Positions 36,397-44,889 of a stretch of DNA of 64,000 nucleotides are shown here, piece after piece. A program made the position numbers and the translations under genes. The stretch comes from Mesorhizobium sp. M1E.F.Ca.ET.045.02.1.1 (GTDB taxonomy: Bacteria > Pseudomonadota > Alphaproteobacteria > Rhizobiales > Rhizobiaceae), in assembly GCF_003952485.1 (NCBI RefSeq), contig NZ_CP034447.1, forward strand, positions 1,302,001-1,366,000, in the 5' to 3' direction. Each line of letters begins with the position of its first letter. Positions within the stretch are counted from its first letter, which is position 1. Below the pieces are notes generated by a model, which had not been told where the DNA came from, made no database searches, and saw only the letters and a program-made list of their open reading frames with translations.

Positions 36397-37347
36397 TTAC
36401 CTCCCCGTCCCCACGGCAAACTGTGCCGCAACCCTTCTCAGCCGAACCGCGATCGGCATCGACATATGCCTGACCGCGGCCGGATCGCTGAGCGCAGTGC
36501 GTATCGCCTTGAGCGGCGCACGCGCCTTGATGTGCTGGACCAATGACAGGAACGACGACGCCTTGCGCAGGCTGCGGCCGCGCCTTGCGAAGGCCATTCT
36601 TGCGCTGTCATCCATGAAGTGCGCCGCGGCGAAGGCGGCATCGGCTTCGGCCATCGCCTCGACATGATGCAGTTCGAGCACGCGTGAGATCGAGCCGGTG
36701 CGGATGTGGTAGACATAACCGGTGGTCGGCTCGACCACGCAGCGGCCGCCGCTGGCCAGGGCGCTCGCCAAAAGAATGTAGTCCTCGCCGATGCGCAGCT
36801 TCTCGTCGTAGCGAAGCTGGTTTTCGTCCAGGAAACGGCGCTGGAAGATCGGCTTCAGATAGCCGAGGTTGAAGCGCGACTCGAAGACCACGTTGCCGGC
36901 GATGTAGTCGGCAAGCGATATCTCGCGGAGCGCCTCGAGATAGGCGGTCGGGAACATGATGTCGTCGGGCGTGCCGTCCTCGCGCACGACCTGGACGTTG
37001 TCGACCGCGATCTCGGCTCCCGCCTTTTCCGCCCGCGCGATCATTGCCGCCAGCCTGCCGGGAAGGACGGCGTCGTCGGAATCGAGCACCGCCACCCAGC
37101 GGCCGATGGCCCGATCGAGCCCGGCATTCCTGGCGCCGCCAGGGCCCCGGTTGGCCGGCAGCGCGACAACCTTCACGACGTCTTCGGGATAGGCGCGCGC
37201 GACATCGAGCGTGCGGTCGCTCGAGCGGTCGTCGACGACGATGATCTCGACGGAGACATCGCGCTGCGCCATCGCGCCGGCGATCGCACGGTCCAGGGTC
37301 GCCTCGGCGTTGTAAGCGGCGATGACGAAGCTGACGTCAGGCTGCAC
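36397..37347 (-). CDS. exoO: Glycosyltransferase ExoO-like (GT2)
   Basis: A 316-residue GT2 enzyme starting at GTG 37347 (VQPDVSFVIAAYNAE). The GT-A fold motifs are VSFVIAAYN, VDDRSSD, and the metal-binding VLDSDDA; KLRIGEDYILLASAL supplies the putative base region. The start overlaps the exoM end by 11 nt. An upstream extension exists but would run further into exoM. Position between exoN and exoM and similarity of the N-terminus point to ExoO, which adds a late glucose in succinoglycan assembly. Confidence 0.85.
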   Translation of the reverse strand: MQPDVSFVIAAYNAEATLDRAIAGAMAQRDVSVEIIVVDDRSSDRTLDVARAYPEDVVKVVALPANRGPGGARNAGLDRAIGRWVAVLDSDDAVLPGRLAAMIARAEKAGAEIAVDNVQVVREDGTPDDIMFPTAYLEALREISLADYIAGNVVFESRFNLGYLKPIFQRRFLDENQLRYDEKLRIGEDYILLASALASGGRCVVEPTTGYVYHIRTGSISRVLELHHVEAMAEADAAFAAAHFMDDSARMAFARRGRSLRKASSFLSLVQHIKARAPLKAIRTALSDPAAVRHMSMPIAVRLRRVAAQFAVGTGR

Positions 37348-38275
37348 GCTTGTCCCCTTCCTGCGGTGTGAGGCCGTATTGGCGGATTTCGCGAACGCCG
37401 ACCAAACCGCTGACGACGCCGACATGCATAATGCCGCGCAGCACGCTGCGGTTCCGTCGCACAGGGCTCACCGCCGTCAACAGCGCCATGCCGAAGCAAT
37501 AGGCCGCCTTGGTGGAAGCGAGGCCGACCTGACCGATGCGGCGCACGCCGCCGGCGTTGCGTCCGATGAGGTGGCCATGCGTCTGTCCGAAGCGGAAGCG
37601 GCGGCGGCGCAGCCAGTCGAAGGCCGCCCTGGAACGCGGCACCACCTCGTCGACAAAGGCCTTCGGGGCAAAGGCGATGCGCCCGCCAGCCTTGGCCATA
37701 TGATCGAAGAACTCGGTGTCCTCGCCGCCGGTCTGGCCGCGCGCCAGGCTGAAGCGCCGACTGCGCAGGCTCTCCTCGGCCATGCTGAGCAGGACGTTGC
37801 AGGTGTAGCCGGTGCGGATCTCGCCGCGCACCCAGACGGGAAGTGTCGAATGGAAATCGCCCTTGCGCATCCAGTCCGGCGCATCCGGACGATAGCTTGC
37901 GCGAACCGGTCCGAGCACGGCCGTCGCGCCGGTCGCCTCCGCGGTTGCGACAAGTTCGACGAGCCAATCCGGCGAAGCCGTCTCGTCGTCGTCGATGAAG
38001 GCCACGAAGTCCGACACGCTGGCATCGAGGCAGGCGTTGCGGGCGATCGAGATGTTGCGCGCCGGCGCGTGGCGATAGCGGATCGGCAGCTTCAGCTCCT
38101 GCGCCAAGGCCTTCACCAGCGACTGCGCGCTCGGCTCATCGTCATTATCGGCAACGACGATGCCGATCTCGAAGCCGATCGGCTTCTCCAGCGCGGCAAT
38201 GGAGCGCAGCGTGTCGGCAAGCTCCGGCCGGCGGAAGGTGCAGATGCAGATGTCGATGGAACGGCCGGCCATCAT
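37337..38275 (-). CDS. exoM: Glycosyltransferase ExoM-like (GT2)
   Basis: A 312-residue GT2 enzyme. The N-terminus IDICICTFRRPELADTLRS, the central segment NISIARNACLDASVSDFVAFIDDDE (metal site DDD), and KGDFHSTLPVWVRGEIRTGYTCNVLL closely match what I recall of S. meliloti ExoM. GQTGGEDTEFFDHM follows. Its ATG pair at 38275/38272 overlaps the exoA stop, so translation is coupled. ExoM adds the fourth sugar (glucose) of the succinoglycan backbone. Confidence 0.9.
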   Translation of the reverse strand: MMAGRSIDICICTFRRPELADTLRSIAALEKPIGFEIGIVVADNDDEPSAQSLVKALAQELKLPIRYRHAPARNISIARNACLDASVSDFVAFIDDDETASPDWLVELVATAEATGATAVLGPVRASYRPDAPDWMRKGDFHSTLPVWVRGEIRTGYTCNVLLSMAEESLRSRRFSLARGQTGGEDTEFFDHMAKAGGRIAFAPKAFVDEVVPRSRAAFDWLRRRRFRFGQTHGHLIGRNAGGVRRIGQVGLASTKAAYCFGMALLTAVSPVRRNRSVLRGIMHVGVVSGLVGVREIRQYGLTPQEGDKRAA

Positions 38276-39285
38276 GCCACCTTCCGCTGCGATCGAGGCG
38301 TCAGGAGCTGCTGCCAAAAGCCCACGGACCAGCCGAAATGCATGACCATCGCCGAAACGCCGGCCAGCGCTATGCCCGGATTGCGCTGGCGGATGGCGGT
38401 GACCAGGCCGTAGCCGAGGCACACGGCCGCCCAAAGCAGGAAAGGCACGGCCGCCAGCCAGGAGACGAAGGAAAAGAGCGCCAGGAGGACGACGGGCGCG
38501 ACCAGCAGCGGGATCATCTGCCGCACCTTCGGCACCATGCGGTGCTTCAACACGTTCTTGGCGCGGCCGCGGCCATAGCCCAGGTACTGGAAATAGAGGC
38601 TCTTCAACGTGGAACGCGGATAATAGACCATGTGGGTGCTGCCGCTCATCCAGATGCGGTAGCCGGCCTGGCGCAGCCGATAGTCGAGCTCGGCGTCCTC
38701 GTTGTGACTGAAGCTCTCGTCATAGCCGCCGACCGCCCTGAAGGCGGCGATGCGTATGAGCGCGTGGTGACCGTGGTCGACCCACTCGCCGGCCGACATG
38801 TGGCGATGCTTCGAGCCGCCAGTGCCGAGCTTGGAATTCTGCGCCGCGGCCGCAGCCTTCTGCATCGCGCCGGTGCCGCTGGTCAGCATCGAGACGACGA
38901 CCGAATCTGCGCCGGTGGCAAGCGCTTCCTCGATCAGCCTGTCGCAATAATCGACGGGATAGCCGCCATGCGCGTCGATGCGGATGAGATAGTCGGCAGT
39001 GTCGCCGAACGTCGCCACCGCCAGGTTGATGGCGGCACTCTGGATCCGCTTCGGATTGGCGAGCAGAACGACCCGAGGGTCCTCGGCGGCGACCTTTTCG
39101 ACAATGCCTTGCGTGCCGTCGGTGCTGCCGCCGTCGGCGACGACAATGCGCGCGCCCAGCCTTGCGGCAGCCGGCCGCAAGTGCCCGAGCAGCGCACCGA
39201 TATGGGCGGCCTCGTTGAGGCACGGAACGACGATCAGGCTCGATGCCGTGGTCTGCGTCATCGGCGTTTGTCCATTCTCGGCCAT
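38272..39285 (-). CDS. exoA: Glycosyltransferase ExoA-like (GT2)
   Basis: A 337-residue GT2 enzyme with C-terminal membrane segments (about residues 245-320). Motifs: LIVVPCLNEAAHIGALL, VVADGGSTDGT, LIRIDAHGGYP (metal-site DAH), and HNEDAELDYRLRQAGYRIW, followed by GYGRGRAKNVL. ATG 39285 begins one base after the exoL stop. In S. meliloti ExoA adds the first glucose to the galactosyl lipid, and gene order exoL-exoA-exoM-exoO is preserved here. Confidence 0.9.
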   Translation of the reverse strand: MAENGQTPMTQTTASSLIVVPCLNEAAHIGALLGHLRPAAARLGARIVVADGGSTDGTQGIVEKVAAEDPRVVLLANPKRIQSAAINLAVATFGDTADYLIRIDAHGGYPVDYCDRLIEEALATGADSVVVSMLTSGTGAMQKAAAAAQNSKLGTGGSKHRHMSAGEWVDHGHHALIRIAAFRAVGGYDESFSHNEDAELDYRLRQAGYRIWMSGSTHMVYYPRSTLKSLYFQYLGYGRGRAKNVLKHRMVPKVRQMIPLLVAPVVLLALFSFVSWLAAVPFLLWAAVCLGYGLVTAIRQRNPGIALAGVSAMVMHFGWSVGFWQQLLTPRSQRKVA

Positions 39286-39286
39286 C

Positions 39287-40459
39287 CTATGCCAGCGCCT
39301 CGGCCGCGAAGGTTCCGTCGATGGCGGCCAGGCCGCGCAGCTTGTCGACAAAGGCCAGGCAATCGCTGCGGTCGTAGCTCCAGGTCCTCGGATTGCGGGT
39401 CATCACCTGCGACTTCAGCTTGCCGTAACGCTCCTGGCTCATCCGGCCGAGCGCGGTCTCGAGTCCCTCGGGCGTGGCTTCCGACAAAAGCACGCCGATG
39501 TCCTGCTGCTTGAGGAAGCGGCCTGTTTCGGTGCTCGCCATCGAAATCGGCACGGCGCCGAAGCGGCAGCCTTCGTAAAGGCGGTTGGGAAGCAGCCATT
39601 CGGAATTCTGGCCTTGCTCGAAGAAATCGATCGCCCACGAGAAATGCGCCTCCCGGTAGATCGCCGCCATGTCCTCCGGATTGCGGTAGGGACCTCGAAA
39701 GGAAAGCCAAGGCTCGGCTTCGACGAAGGCATGAAAATCCGGGAATTCGGACAGCGCCGGACGGCCCCTGAGCACCACCTCGAAGCGTCCGTTTTGCCGG
39801 CGGGTGAATTCGGCCAGCAGCTCCAGCGAGCGCCGGCATCTGAGCGCGCCGAACCAGCCGATGCGCCAGGGCGGCGCCATCGGGGGGTCGCTCTCAGGCA
39901 GATTGTCCGCCGGCACCGGCATGGTGTCGAAATACTTGTTCTCGATCAGCTCGACCGGTGCGGCGATTTGCCCGAATGGTTTGAAATAGTTGGCGATGAA
40001 GGCGGGAGAACTGGTCACCAGCAGCTTCACGTCGCGGGCGAGATGGCGTTCGACTCCACGCAGCGTCTTGCCGATCAGGTCGTTGCGCAACACCAGCCGA
40101 TGGATGTCCAGGCATTCGTAGACGATCGGCACGCCGGCGCCGAAGGCCTGGTTCGCGCGGCGGGCAAGCGCCAGCATTTCGAGGTTGCGCGCGATGATCA
40201 GATCGGGTCGCGCCACGGCGCTGAGCTTGGCGCCGATCGTTACAGCGGCCCTGGCCACCGCGCCGATGCGCTGCGCGAATCGGCCATCGCGCGTCGGACC
40301 GAGGTCGACCGGCTCGATGCCTTCGATCTCGGCGATCGGACTGTTGGTGCGACGGAAGCCCGCCAGGGTAATCCCGGCGCCGCCTGCCCTGAGCATTTTG
40401 ACCCTTCGGCGCACGGCCGGATCGGATACGTCATGCACAAGGTACAAGACATGCAGCAT
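39287..40459 (-). CDS. exoL: Glycosyltransferase ExoL-like
   Basis: A 390-residue glycosyltransferase starting at MLHVLYLVHDVSDPAVRRRV (ATG 40459); upstream in-frame starts lack similarity. The stretch DGRFAQRIGAVARA, PDLIIARNLEMLALARRA, PIVYECLDIHRLVL and WRIGWFGALRCRRSLELLAEF closely resemble remembered S. meliloti ExoL. The C-terminal part NRLYEGCRFGAVPISMA is GT-B-like. It is the first gene of a five-gene minus-strand unit ending at exoP, divergent from the flippase gene. ExoL adds the third sugar (glucose). Confidence 0.9.
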   Translation of the reverse strand: MLHVLYLVHDVSDPAVRRRVKMLRAGGAGITLAGFRRTNSPIAEIEGIEPVDLGPTRDGRFAQRIGAVARAAVTIGAKLSAVARPDLIIARNLEMLALARRANQAFGAGVPIVYECLDIHRLVLRNDLIGKTLRGVERHLARDVKLLVTSSPAFIANYFKPFGQIAAPVELIENKYFDTMPVPADNLPESDPPMAPPWRIGWFGALRCRRSLELLAEFTRRQNGRFEVVLRGRPALSEFPDFHAFVEAEPWLSFRGPYRNPEDMAAIYREAHFSWAIDFFEQGQNSEWLLPNRLYEGCRFGAVPISMASTETGRFLKQQDIGVLLSEATPEGLETALGRMSQERYGKLKSQVMTRNPRTWSYDRSDCLAFVDKLRGLAAIDGTFAAEALA

Positions 40460-40657
40460 GAAACTCGACCGCTGTTGGGCCCGCCACCCACGGGAAAGGT
40501 AGTACAGCTTTTGCTGCATCGCAACATTTTTGGTGCGGCGTTGGTAAACAGCGCACATTTTTTGTTGCACTGCAAAAACGTCTTGCGGTAGTTTGTACCC
40601 GGCGGCGGGCGCCGGTCACGACGATGTCGGACCGGAGCAGAATCAGGAATCCTGAAT

Positions 40658-42154
40658 TTGGAAACCAGTGCATTCGATCCGCCCGAGGGCTCACTGCGCA
40701 GATCGGTCGGACGCGGCGCCGTCGTTACCGCGATGGCGCAGGGCGTGCGGGTCGCCACCCAGATCGTCTCCGTCATCGTGCTGTCGCGGTTGTTGTCGCC
40801 GCAGGATTTCGGCGTGGTGGCGATGTGCGCGCCGGTGCTCGCCTTCATCGCGCTGTTCCAGGATTTCGGCCTGACCCAGGCGACGATCCAGAAAACCGGC
40901 ATCCGGCACGAGGAGGTCAACTACCTCTTCTGGATCAACACGGCAGTGAGCGCGGTGCTGGCCTGCGTGCTGGCCGGGGCGGCCCCCTTGGTTGCCGCCT
41001 TCTACGGCGAGCCGCGCGTTACGGGGCTGGTCGCCGCGTTCGGTCTGCAGATCATGGCCTACGGCCTTGGCGCCCAGCATCTGGCGCTGATGACGCGGCG
41101 CATGGAGTTCACCAGGCTTGCCATCATCGATGTCGCCAGCGCCGTTTCCGGACTTGTCGTTTCGATCGCCTGGACCTTCATCGACCGCTCCTACTGGGCG
41201 CTTTTCGCCGGCACGCTGACCGGCGCCGTGCTGCCGACGATCTGCTATTGGGTGTCCTCGCGCTGGCGTCCCGGGCTGCCGCGCAAGGTCGAGGGCATCG
41301 GCCAGCTGATCCATTTCGGCGCCGGCATCACCGGCTTCAACTTCGCCAATTTCTTCGCCCGCAACCTCGACAACGTGCTCATCGGCAAATATTGGGGCGA
41401 GGCGCAGCTCGGCCTCTACGACCGCGCCTACAAGCTGCTGCTCTTCCCGCTCAGCCAGATCACCAATCCGCTGTCGAAGGTGATGGTTCCCGCGCTTTCG
41501 CGGCTGAAGGACGAGCCCGACCGCTACCGCAGCGCCTACCTGCGCGTCATGCCGCTGATCCTTCTGGTGGCGCTGCCAGGTGTGGCCTTCGCCACCGCCA
41601 TGTCCGACACGCTCATTCCCTTCGTGCTCGGCCAGCAGTGGCGGGAGAGCGCCGATATCTTCCTGGCGCTGGGTTTCGCCGGCCTTTTGCAGCCGCTCAA
41701 CAACCCGGCCGGCTGGCTGTTCGTCAGCCAGGGCCGTTCGGGCGATTTCATGCGCTGGGGCATCATCACCGCCGTGACCTCGGTGCTGGCCTTTGCCATC
41801 GGCCTGCCCTATGGCGCGCTCGGCGTCGCGGTCGTCTACGCGGTCAGCGAATATCTGCGGACGCCTTTCCTCTGGCTCTATGTCGGCAAGGCCGGACCGC
41901 TGCGCGCGAGCCATGTGCTCTACGCGGCGACCCCGTTCGTGCTCGGCGCGCATCTGGCGCTGGCGCTGGTCTGGCTCGCCAAGCCAATGCTGCCGGCGCA
42001 GCCCGTCATCGCCCTGGCAGGCGGCGCGGTGCTGTCCTATGTCGTCACCATCATCGTCGCGCTCGCCTTCGGCGCCGGCCGCGAGGCGCTTCGGGAGGCC
42101 TTGCGGCTGATCCCGGCGCGCGGGTTTTCCGCAGCACCCAGCGAAGCAAAATGA
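40658..42154 (+). CDS. exoT: Polysaccharide repeat-unit flippase (Wzx/ExoT type)
   Basis: A 498-residue membrane protein with about 12-14 hydrophobic segments and the MOP/PST-family N-terminus: GRGAVVTAMAQGVRVATQIVSVIVLSRLLSPQDFG. Another family motif is IGKYWGEAQLGLYDRAYKLLLFPL. It flips undecaprenyl-linked repeat units to the periplasm. The best start is TTG 40658 (aggaatcctgaa upstream); the next ATG is 25 codons inside the conserved region. The symbol is assigned by function and position; WzxC-type flippases are hard to separate by eye. Confidence 0.82.
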   Translation: METSAFDPPEGSLRRSVGRGAVVTAMAQGVRVATQIVSVIVLSRLLSPQDFGVVAMCAPVLAFIALFQDFGLTQATIQKTGIRHEEVNYLFWINTAVSAVLACVLAGAAPLVAAFYGEPRVTGLVAAFGLQIMAYGLGAQHLALMTRRMEFTRLAIIDVASAVSGLVVSIAWTFIDRSYWALFAGTLTGAVLPTICYWVSSRWRPGLPRKVEGIGQLIHFGAGITGFNFANFFARNLDNVLIGKYWGEAQLGLYDRAYKLLLFPLSQITNPLSKVMVPALSRLKDEPDRYRSAYLRVMPLILLVALPGVAFATAMSDTLIPFVLGQQWRESADIFLALGFAGLLQPLNNPAGWLFVSQGRSGDFMRWGIITAVTSVLAFAIGLPYGALGVAVVYAVSEYLRTPFLWLYVGKAGPLRASHVLYAATPFVLGAHLALALVWLAKPMLPAQPVIALAGGAVLSYVVTIIVALAFGAGREALREALRLIPARGFSAAPSEAK

Positions 42155-42237
42155 GCTTGCTCGGTGCAATGCAATTGCGTCCCGGCCGTGGCCGGACAAC
42201 CGGCAAAAAGCCGCTGATTTGAGGGTAAGGCAACAGC

Positions 42238-43260
42238 ATGAACTACCGATCGATTTCAGACATGAACGACGCGATCGTGCGGAACCTGCACCGGCTGCCG
42301 CGCGACATCGACCTGGTGGTCGGCGTGCCGAGAAGCGGCGTGCTCGCCGCAACGCTGGTCAGCCTGACGGCGAACATCCCGATGACCGATCTCGACAGCT
42401 TCCTCGCCGGCAGAATCTACACGTCGGGAATCACCAAGCGCCGCGCCGCGCTTGACCGGCAGCATTCCGAAATGCGCAAGATCCTGGTGATCGACGACAG
42501 CGTCAGCGGCGGCAACGCCATGCGCGATGCGCGCAACAAGATCGAAGCTGCCGGCATCAAGGGCGATTTCGTCTTCGCCGCCGTGTTCGGCCTCCTGTCG
42601 GAACACAAGGAAACCGACATCGTCTTCGAGGTCGTGCCGCATCCCAGGATGTTCCAGTGGAACTTCATGCACCACATCTTCCTCGAGCAATGCTGCGTCG
42701 ACATCGACGGCGTGCTCTGCCTCGACCCGACCGAGGAAGAAAACGACGACGGCCCGGCCTACGAGAAATTCCTCGCCGAGGCGCGGCCGCTGCTCGGGCC
42801 GACCCGCAAGATCGGCTGGCTGGTGACGAGCCGGCTGGAAAAGTACCGCAAGCTGACCGAGGCGTGGCTCGCCAGTCACGAGATCAAATACGACCACCTC
42901 ATCATGCTCGACCTGCCGAGCAAGGCCGAGCGACAGCGGCTCGGCGCGCATGGCAGCTTCAAAGCCGATTTCTACCGCAAGTCGGACGCCATCCTGTTCA
43001 TCGAGAGCGAGCATGAGCAGGCGCTCAAGATCGCCAAGCTGTCGGGCAAGCCGGTGCTGTGCGTCGAGACCAATATTGTGAGCTTTCCCGATGCGCTGTC
43101 GCTGCCGGCGCTGCAGCAGGCGGCGCGCAACCTGCCGGCGCGGCTCAGGCAGGTCAATTCGCCCGACGGACGCAAGAAGGTCGCGAAAGCGGCAGTGCGG
43201 GCGCTATTGGGCTCGCGTGGCTATGAAATGCTGAAAAGCCGCGTCAAAAGGCCTGCGTAA
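42238..43260 (+). CDS. Phosphoribosyltransferase-HAD-like fusion in the exo cluster
   Basis: A 340-residue cytosolic protein with two recognisable parts. Residues about 1-140 resemble a type I phosphoribosyltransferase: VVGVPRSGVLAATLVS, then the PRPP loop KILVIDDSVSGGNAM. Residues about 150-290 begin with CVDIDGVLCLDPTEE, an HAD-type DxDG motif I, followed by GWLVTSRLEKYRKLTEAWL (motif II-like) and FYRKSDAILFIES. The C-terminus is helical and basic. A combined phosphoribosyl transfer and dephosphorylation activity is possible, which would suit ribosyl addition to a polysaccharide, but no homologue with known function is recalled. It follows the flippase by 83 nt. Confidence 0.78.
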   Translation: MNYRSISDMNDAIVRNLHRLPRDIDLVVGVPRSGVLAATLVSLTANIPMTDLDSFLAGRIYTSGITKRRAALDRQHSEMRKILVIDDSVSGGNAMRDARNKIEAAGIKGDFVFAAVFGLLSEHKETDIVFEVVPHPRMFQWNFMHHIFLEQCCVDIDGVLCLDPTEEENDDGPAYEKFLAEARPLLGPTRKIGWLVTSRLEKYRKLTEAWLASHEIKYDHLIMLDLPSKAERQRLGAHGSFKADFYRKSDAILFIESEHEQALKIAKLSGKPVLCVETNIVSFPDALSLPALQQAARNLPARLRQVNSPDGRKKVAKAAVRALLGSRGYEMLKSRVKRPA

Positions 43261-43280
43261 GTAATAACTTACGCGATGCT

Positions 43281-44360
43281 CTACGCGGCTCGCCGGGAGC
43301 GCTGCTGCGCCGCCCTCTCGAGCAGGCCGAAGAAGGTGGCGAATTGGCGGTCGGGATCGAGTTCCGGGCGCTGCGAGAAGGCGAGCGCCGCCTCCGAGAG
43401 CCGCCCGTACTCCTGGCGATCGTTCCACAGCCGCCTGACCGCTCCGACCCAGTCCTCCAGCGGCGCGTCATAATCCAGCACCACGCCACCTGAGCCGATC
43501 GCCTCGGGCAGGCCGCCGCGCCGCGAACCGACAACCGGAATGCCGCTGCAATGGGCTTCAGACGCGACGCGGCCCCAGGCTTCTTCCCATTTGCTTGGCG
43601 CAAGCAGGATCTTCGTGCGGCCATAGATGGTTTTCATGTCGCTGGTGCGGTTTTCCAGCCTGATGTTGGAAAATGGCGCGATGGTCCGCTCGATCTGGGC
43701 CCGATGGTCGTCCTCGAGCTTCCAGCTCTCGACGAACAGGAACGGTATTTCCGGGCAAGCGGCGGCAACGCGCACAGCCAGGTCAAAGCCCTTTTCCTCA
43801 TAGGGGTTGATGAAGGTGACGAACTCACCGGTCGTCGGCGTGCTGTAGGTGGCCGGATTGATGGTCGGCGGGATGACGGTGGACTCGATGCCGAACTCCC
43901 GGCTGTAGGTGCGGGCCGTGAATTCGGAATTGGCGATATAGCGCGCCGCATCGAGCTCGCGCAGGTCGCCGCCCAGTTCGTGGAATTCGACATTCCTCAG
44001 ATAGACGACCAGCGGCACGCCCTCGGCCTGGAGCGCCTTGCCGAGCGGAACGGAGTTGTGGCATTGCACGACGGCGACGTCGGGCTGCATCTTCTTGACG
44101 GCGAAAGCGGCGGCCTCCCAGGGAAACCAGGCACGCACCACCGGATAGCCCGGAAAGCTGTCGATCACGGCGGGCTGGCCCAGCAGCTTCATCTTGGCGC
44201 GCGCCTTGTAGCCGAACAAGCCCTGGCCGAACAAAGCGGCGAGCACCGAAGCCTCATGGCCGTGCTCGATCAACTGCTCGACAAGGTGATGCGTGCTCGA
44301 TTGGACACCGCCGCTGAACTGCGGCGTGTAGCCAGTACCGCCTGCGAAAAGAACTTTCAT
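43281..44360 (-). CDS. Glycosyltransferase family 4 protein
   Basis: A 359-residue GT-B glycosyltransferase. N-terminal VLFAGGTGYTPQFSGGVQSSTHHLVEQL is the acceptor-domain glycine-rich start. The C-terminal nucleotide-sugar domain has KILLAPSKWEEAWGRVASEAHCSGIPVVGSRRGGLPEAIGSGG, the E-x7-E motif of GT4 (EAWGRVASEA). It converges with the fusion gene (20-nt gap). No counterpart is found in the core S. meliloti exo set, so it may add a different side-chain sugar in place of the missing ExoW. Specificity is unknown. Confidence 0.85.
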   Translation of the reverse strand: MKVLFAGGTGYTPQFSGGVQSSTHHLVEQLIEHGHEASVLAALFGQGLFGYKARAKMKLLGQPAVIDSFPGYPVVRAWFPWEAAAFAVKKMQPDVAVVQCHNSVPLGKALQAEGVPLVVYLRNVEFHELGGDLRELDAARYIANSEFTARTYSREFGIESTVIPPTINPATYSTPTTGEFVTFINPYEEKGFDLAVRVAAACPEIPFLFVESWKLEDDHRAQIERTIAPFSNIRLENRTSDMKTIYGRTKILLAPSKWEEAWGRVASEAHCSGIPVVGSRRGGLPEAIGSGGVVLDYDAPLEDWVGAVRRLWNDRQEYGRLSEAALAFSQRPELDPDRQFATFFGLLERAAQQRSRRAA

Positions 44361-44434
44361 GGGCTCGGCTCCTTGTCACGTTTTTCTTGGCCAGTTGTTC
44401 CTGGCTTGCCGGCGAGCGTGCCCGCCGGACGGTT

Positions 44435-44878
44435 TCAGGCACTCTGCTCCTCGAGATTGGCGAACGGATTGGTGCATGGGTGCCAGCCGGTGAAGCGGAT
44501 CGGATCACTGGGCGAGCCGCGCCAGGCATAGTCGGTCAGCATGTGGAACTCGGCGATGACCCAGCGCTCGAAATTCCCGACATCCTGCTGCTTCTGCCTG
44601 GGCAGGAATTCGCGCGCCTTGTCGAGCTTCACGGTCTCCAAAAGCGTCACCGCATCCGCCAGCTTGTCGCTCGGGAATACCCACGGACTGCGGTTGCGGA
44701 ACTCGAGCACGAATTGCTGCAGATGCTCGATCCGCATATTGAGCGGACCGAAGTATTTTTCCAGCGTGACGCGGACCAGATCCTCATCCGAGAAGGACGA
44801 TACGGCGGCAGCGGCGATGCCGGTCGAAGCAATGCCGCCGGCGACAACGGCCAGCGCGGTGCGTCGCGTGATCTTCAT
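44435..44878 (-). CDS. Tat-exported small partner of a GMC oxidoreductase
   Basis: A 147-residue protein beginning MKITRRTALAVVAGGIASTGIAAAA, a twin-arginine signal with Arg5-Arg6. The remainder is helical (DEDLVRVTLEKYFGPLNMRIEHLQQFVLEF) and ends with YAWRGSPSDPIRFTGWHPCTNPFANLEEQ. This resembles the subunit-3 family of gluconate 2-dehydrogenase-type enzymes, though I am not certain. It starts 12 nt after the GMC gene, so the two are co-expressed. It probably pulls the signal-less GMC subunit through the Tat pore. Confidence 0.7.
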   Translation of the reverse strand: MKITRRTALAVVAGGIASTGIAAAAVSSFSDEDLVRVTLEKYFGPLNMRIEHLQQFVLEFRNRSPWVFPSDKLADAVTLLETVKLDKAREFLPRQKQQDVGNFERWVIAEFHMLTDYAWRGSPSDPIRFTGWHPCTNPFANLEEQSA

Positions 44879-44889
44879 CGGTTCCTCCT

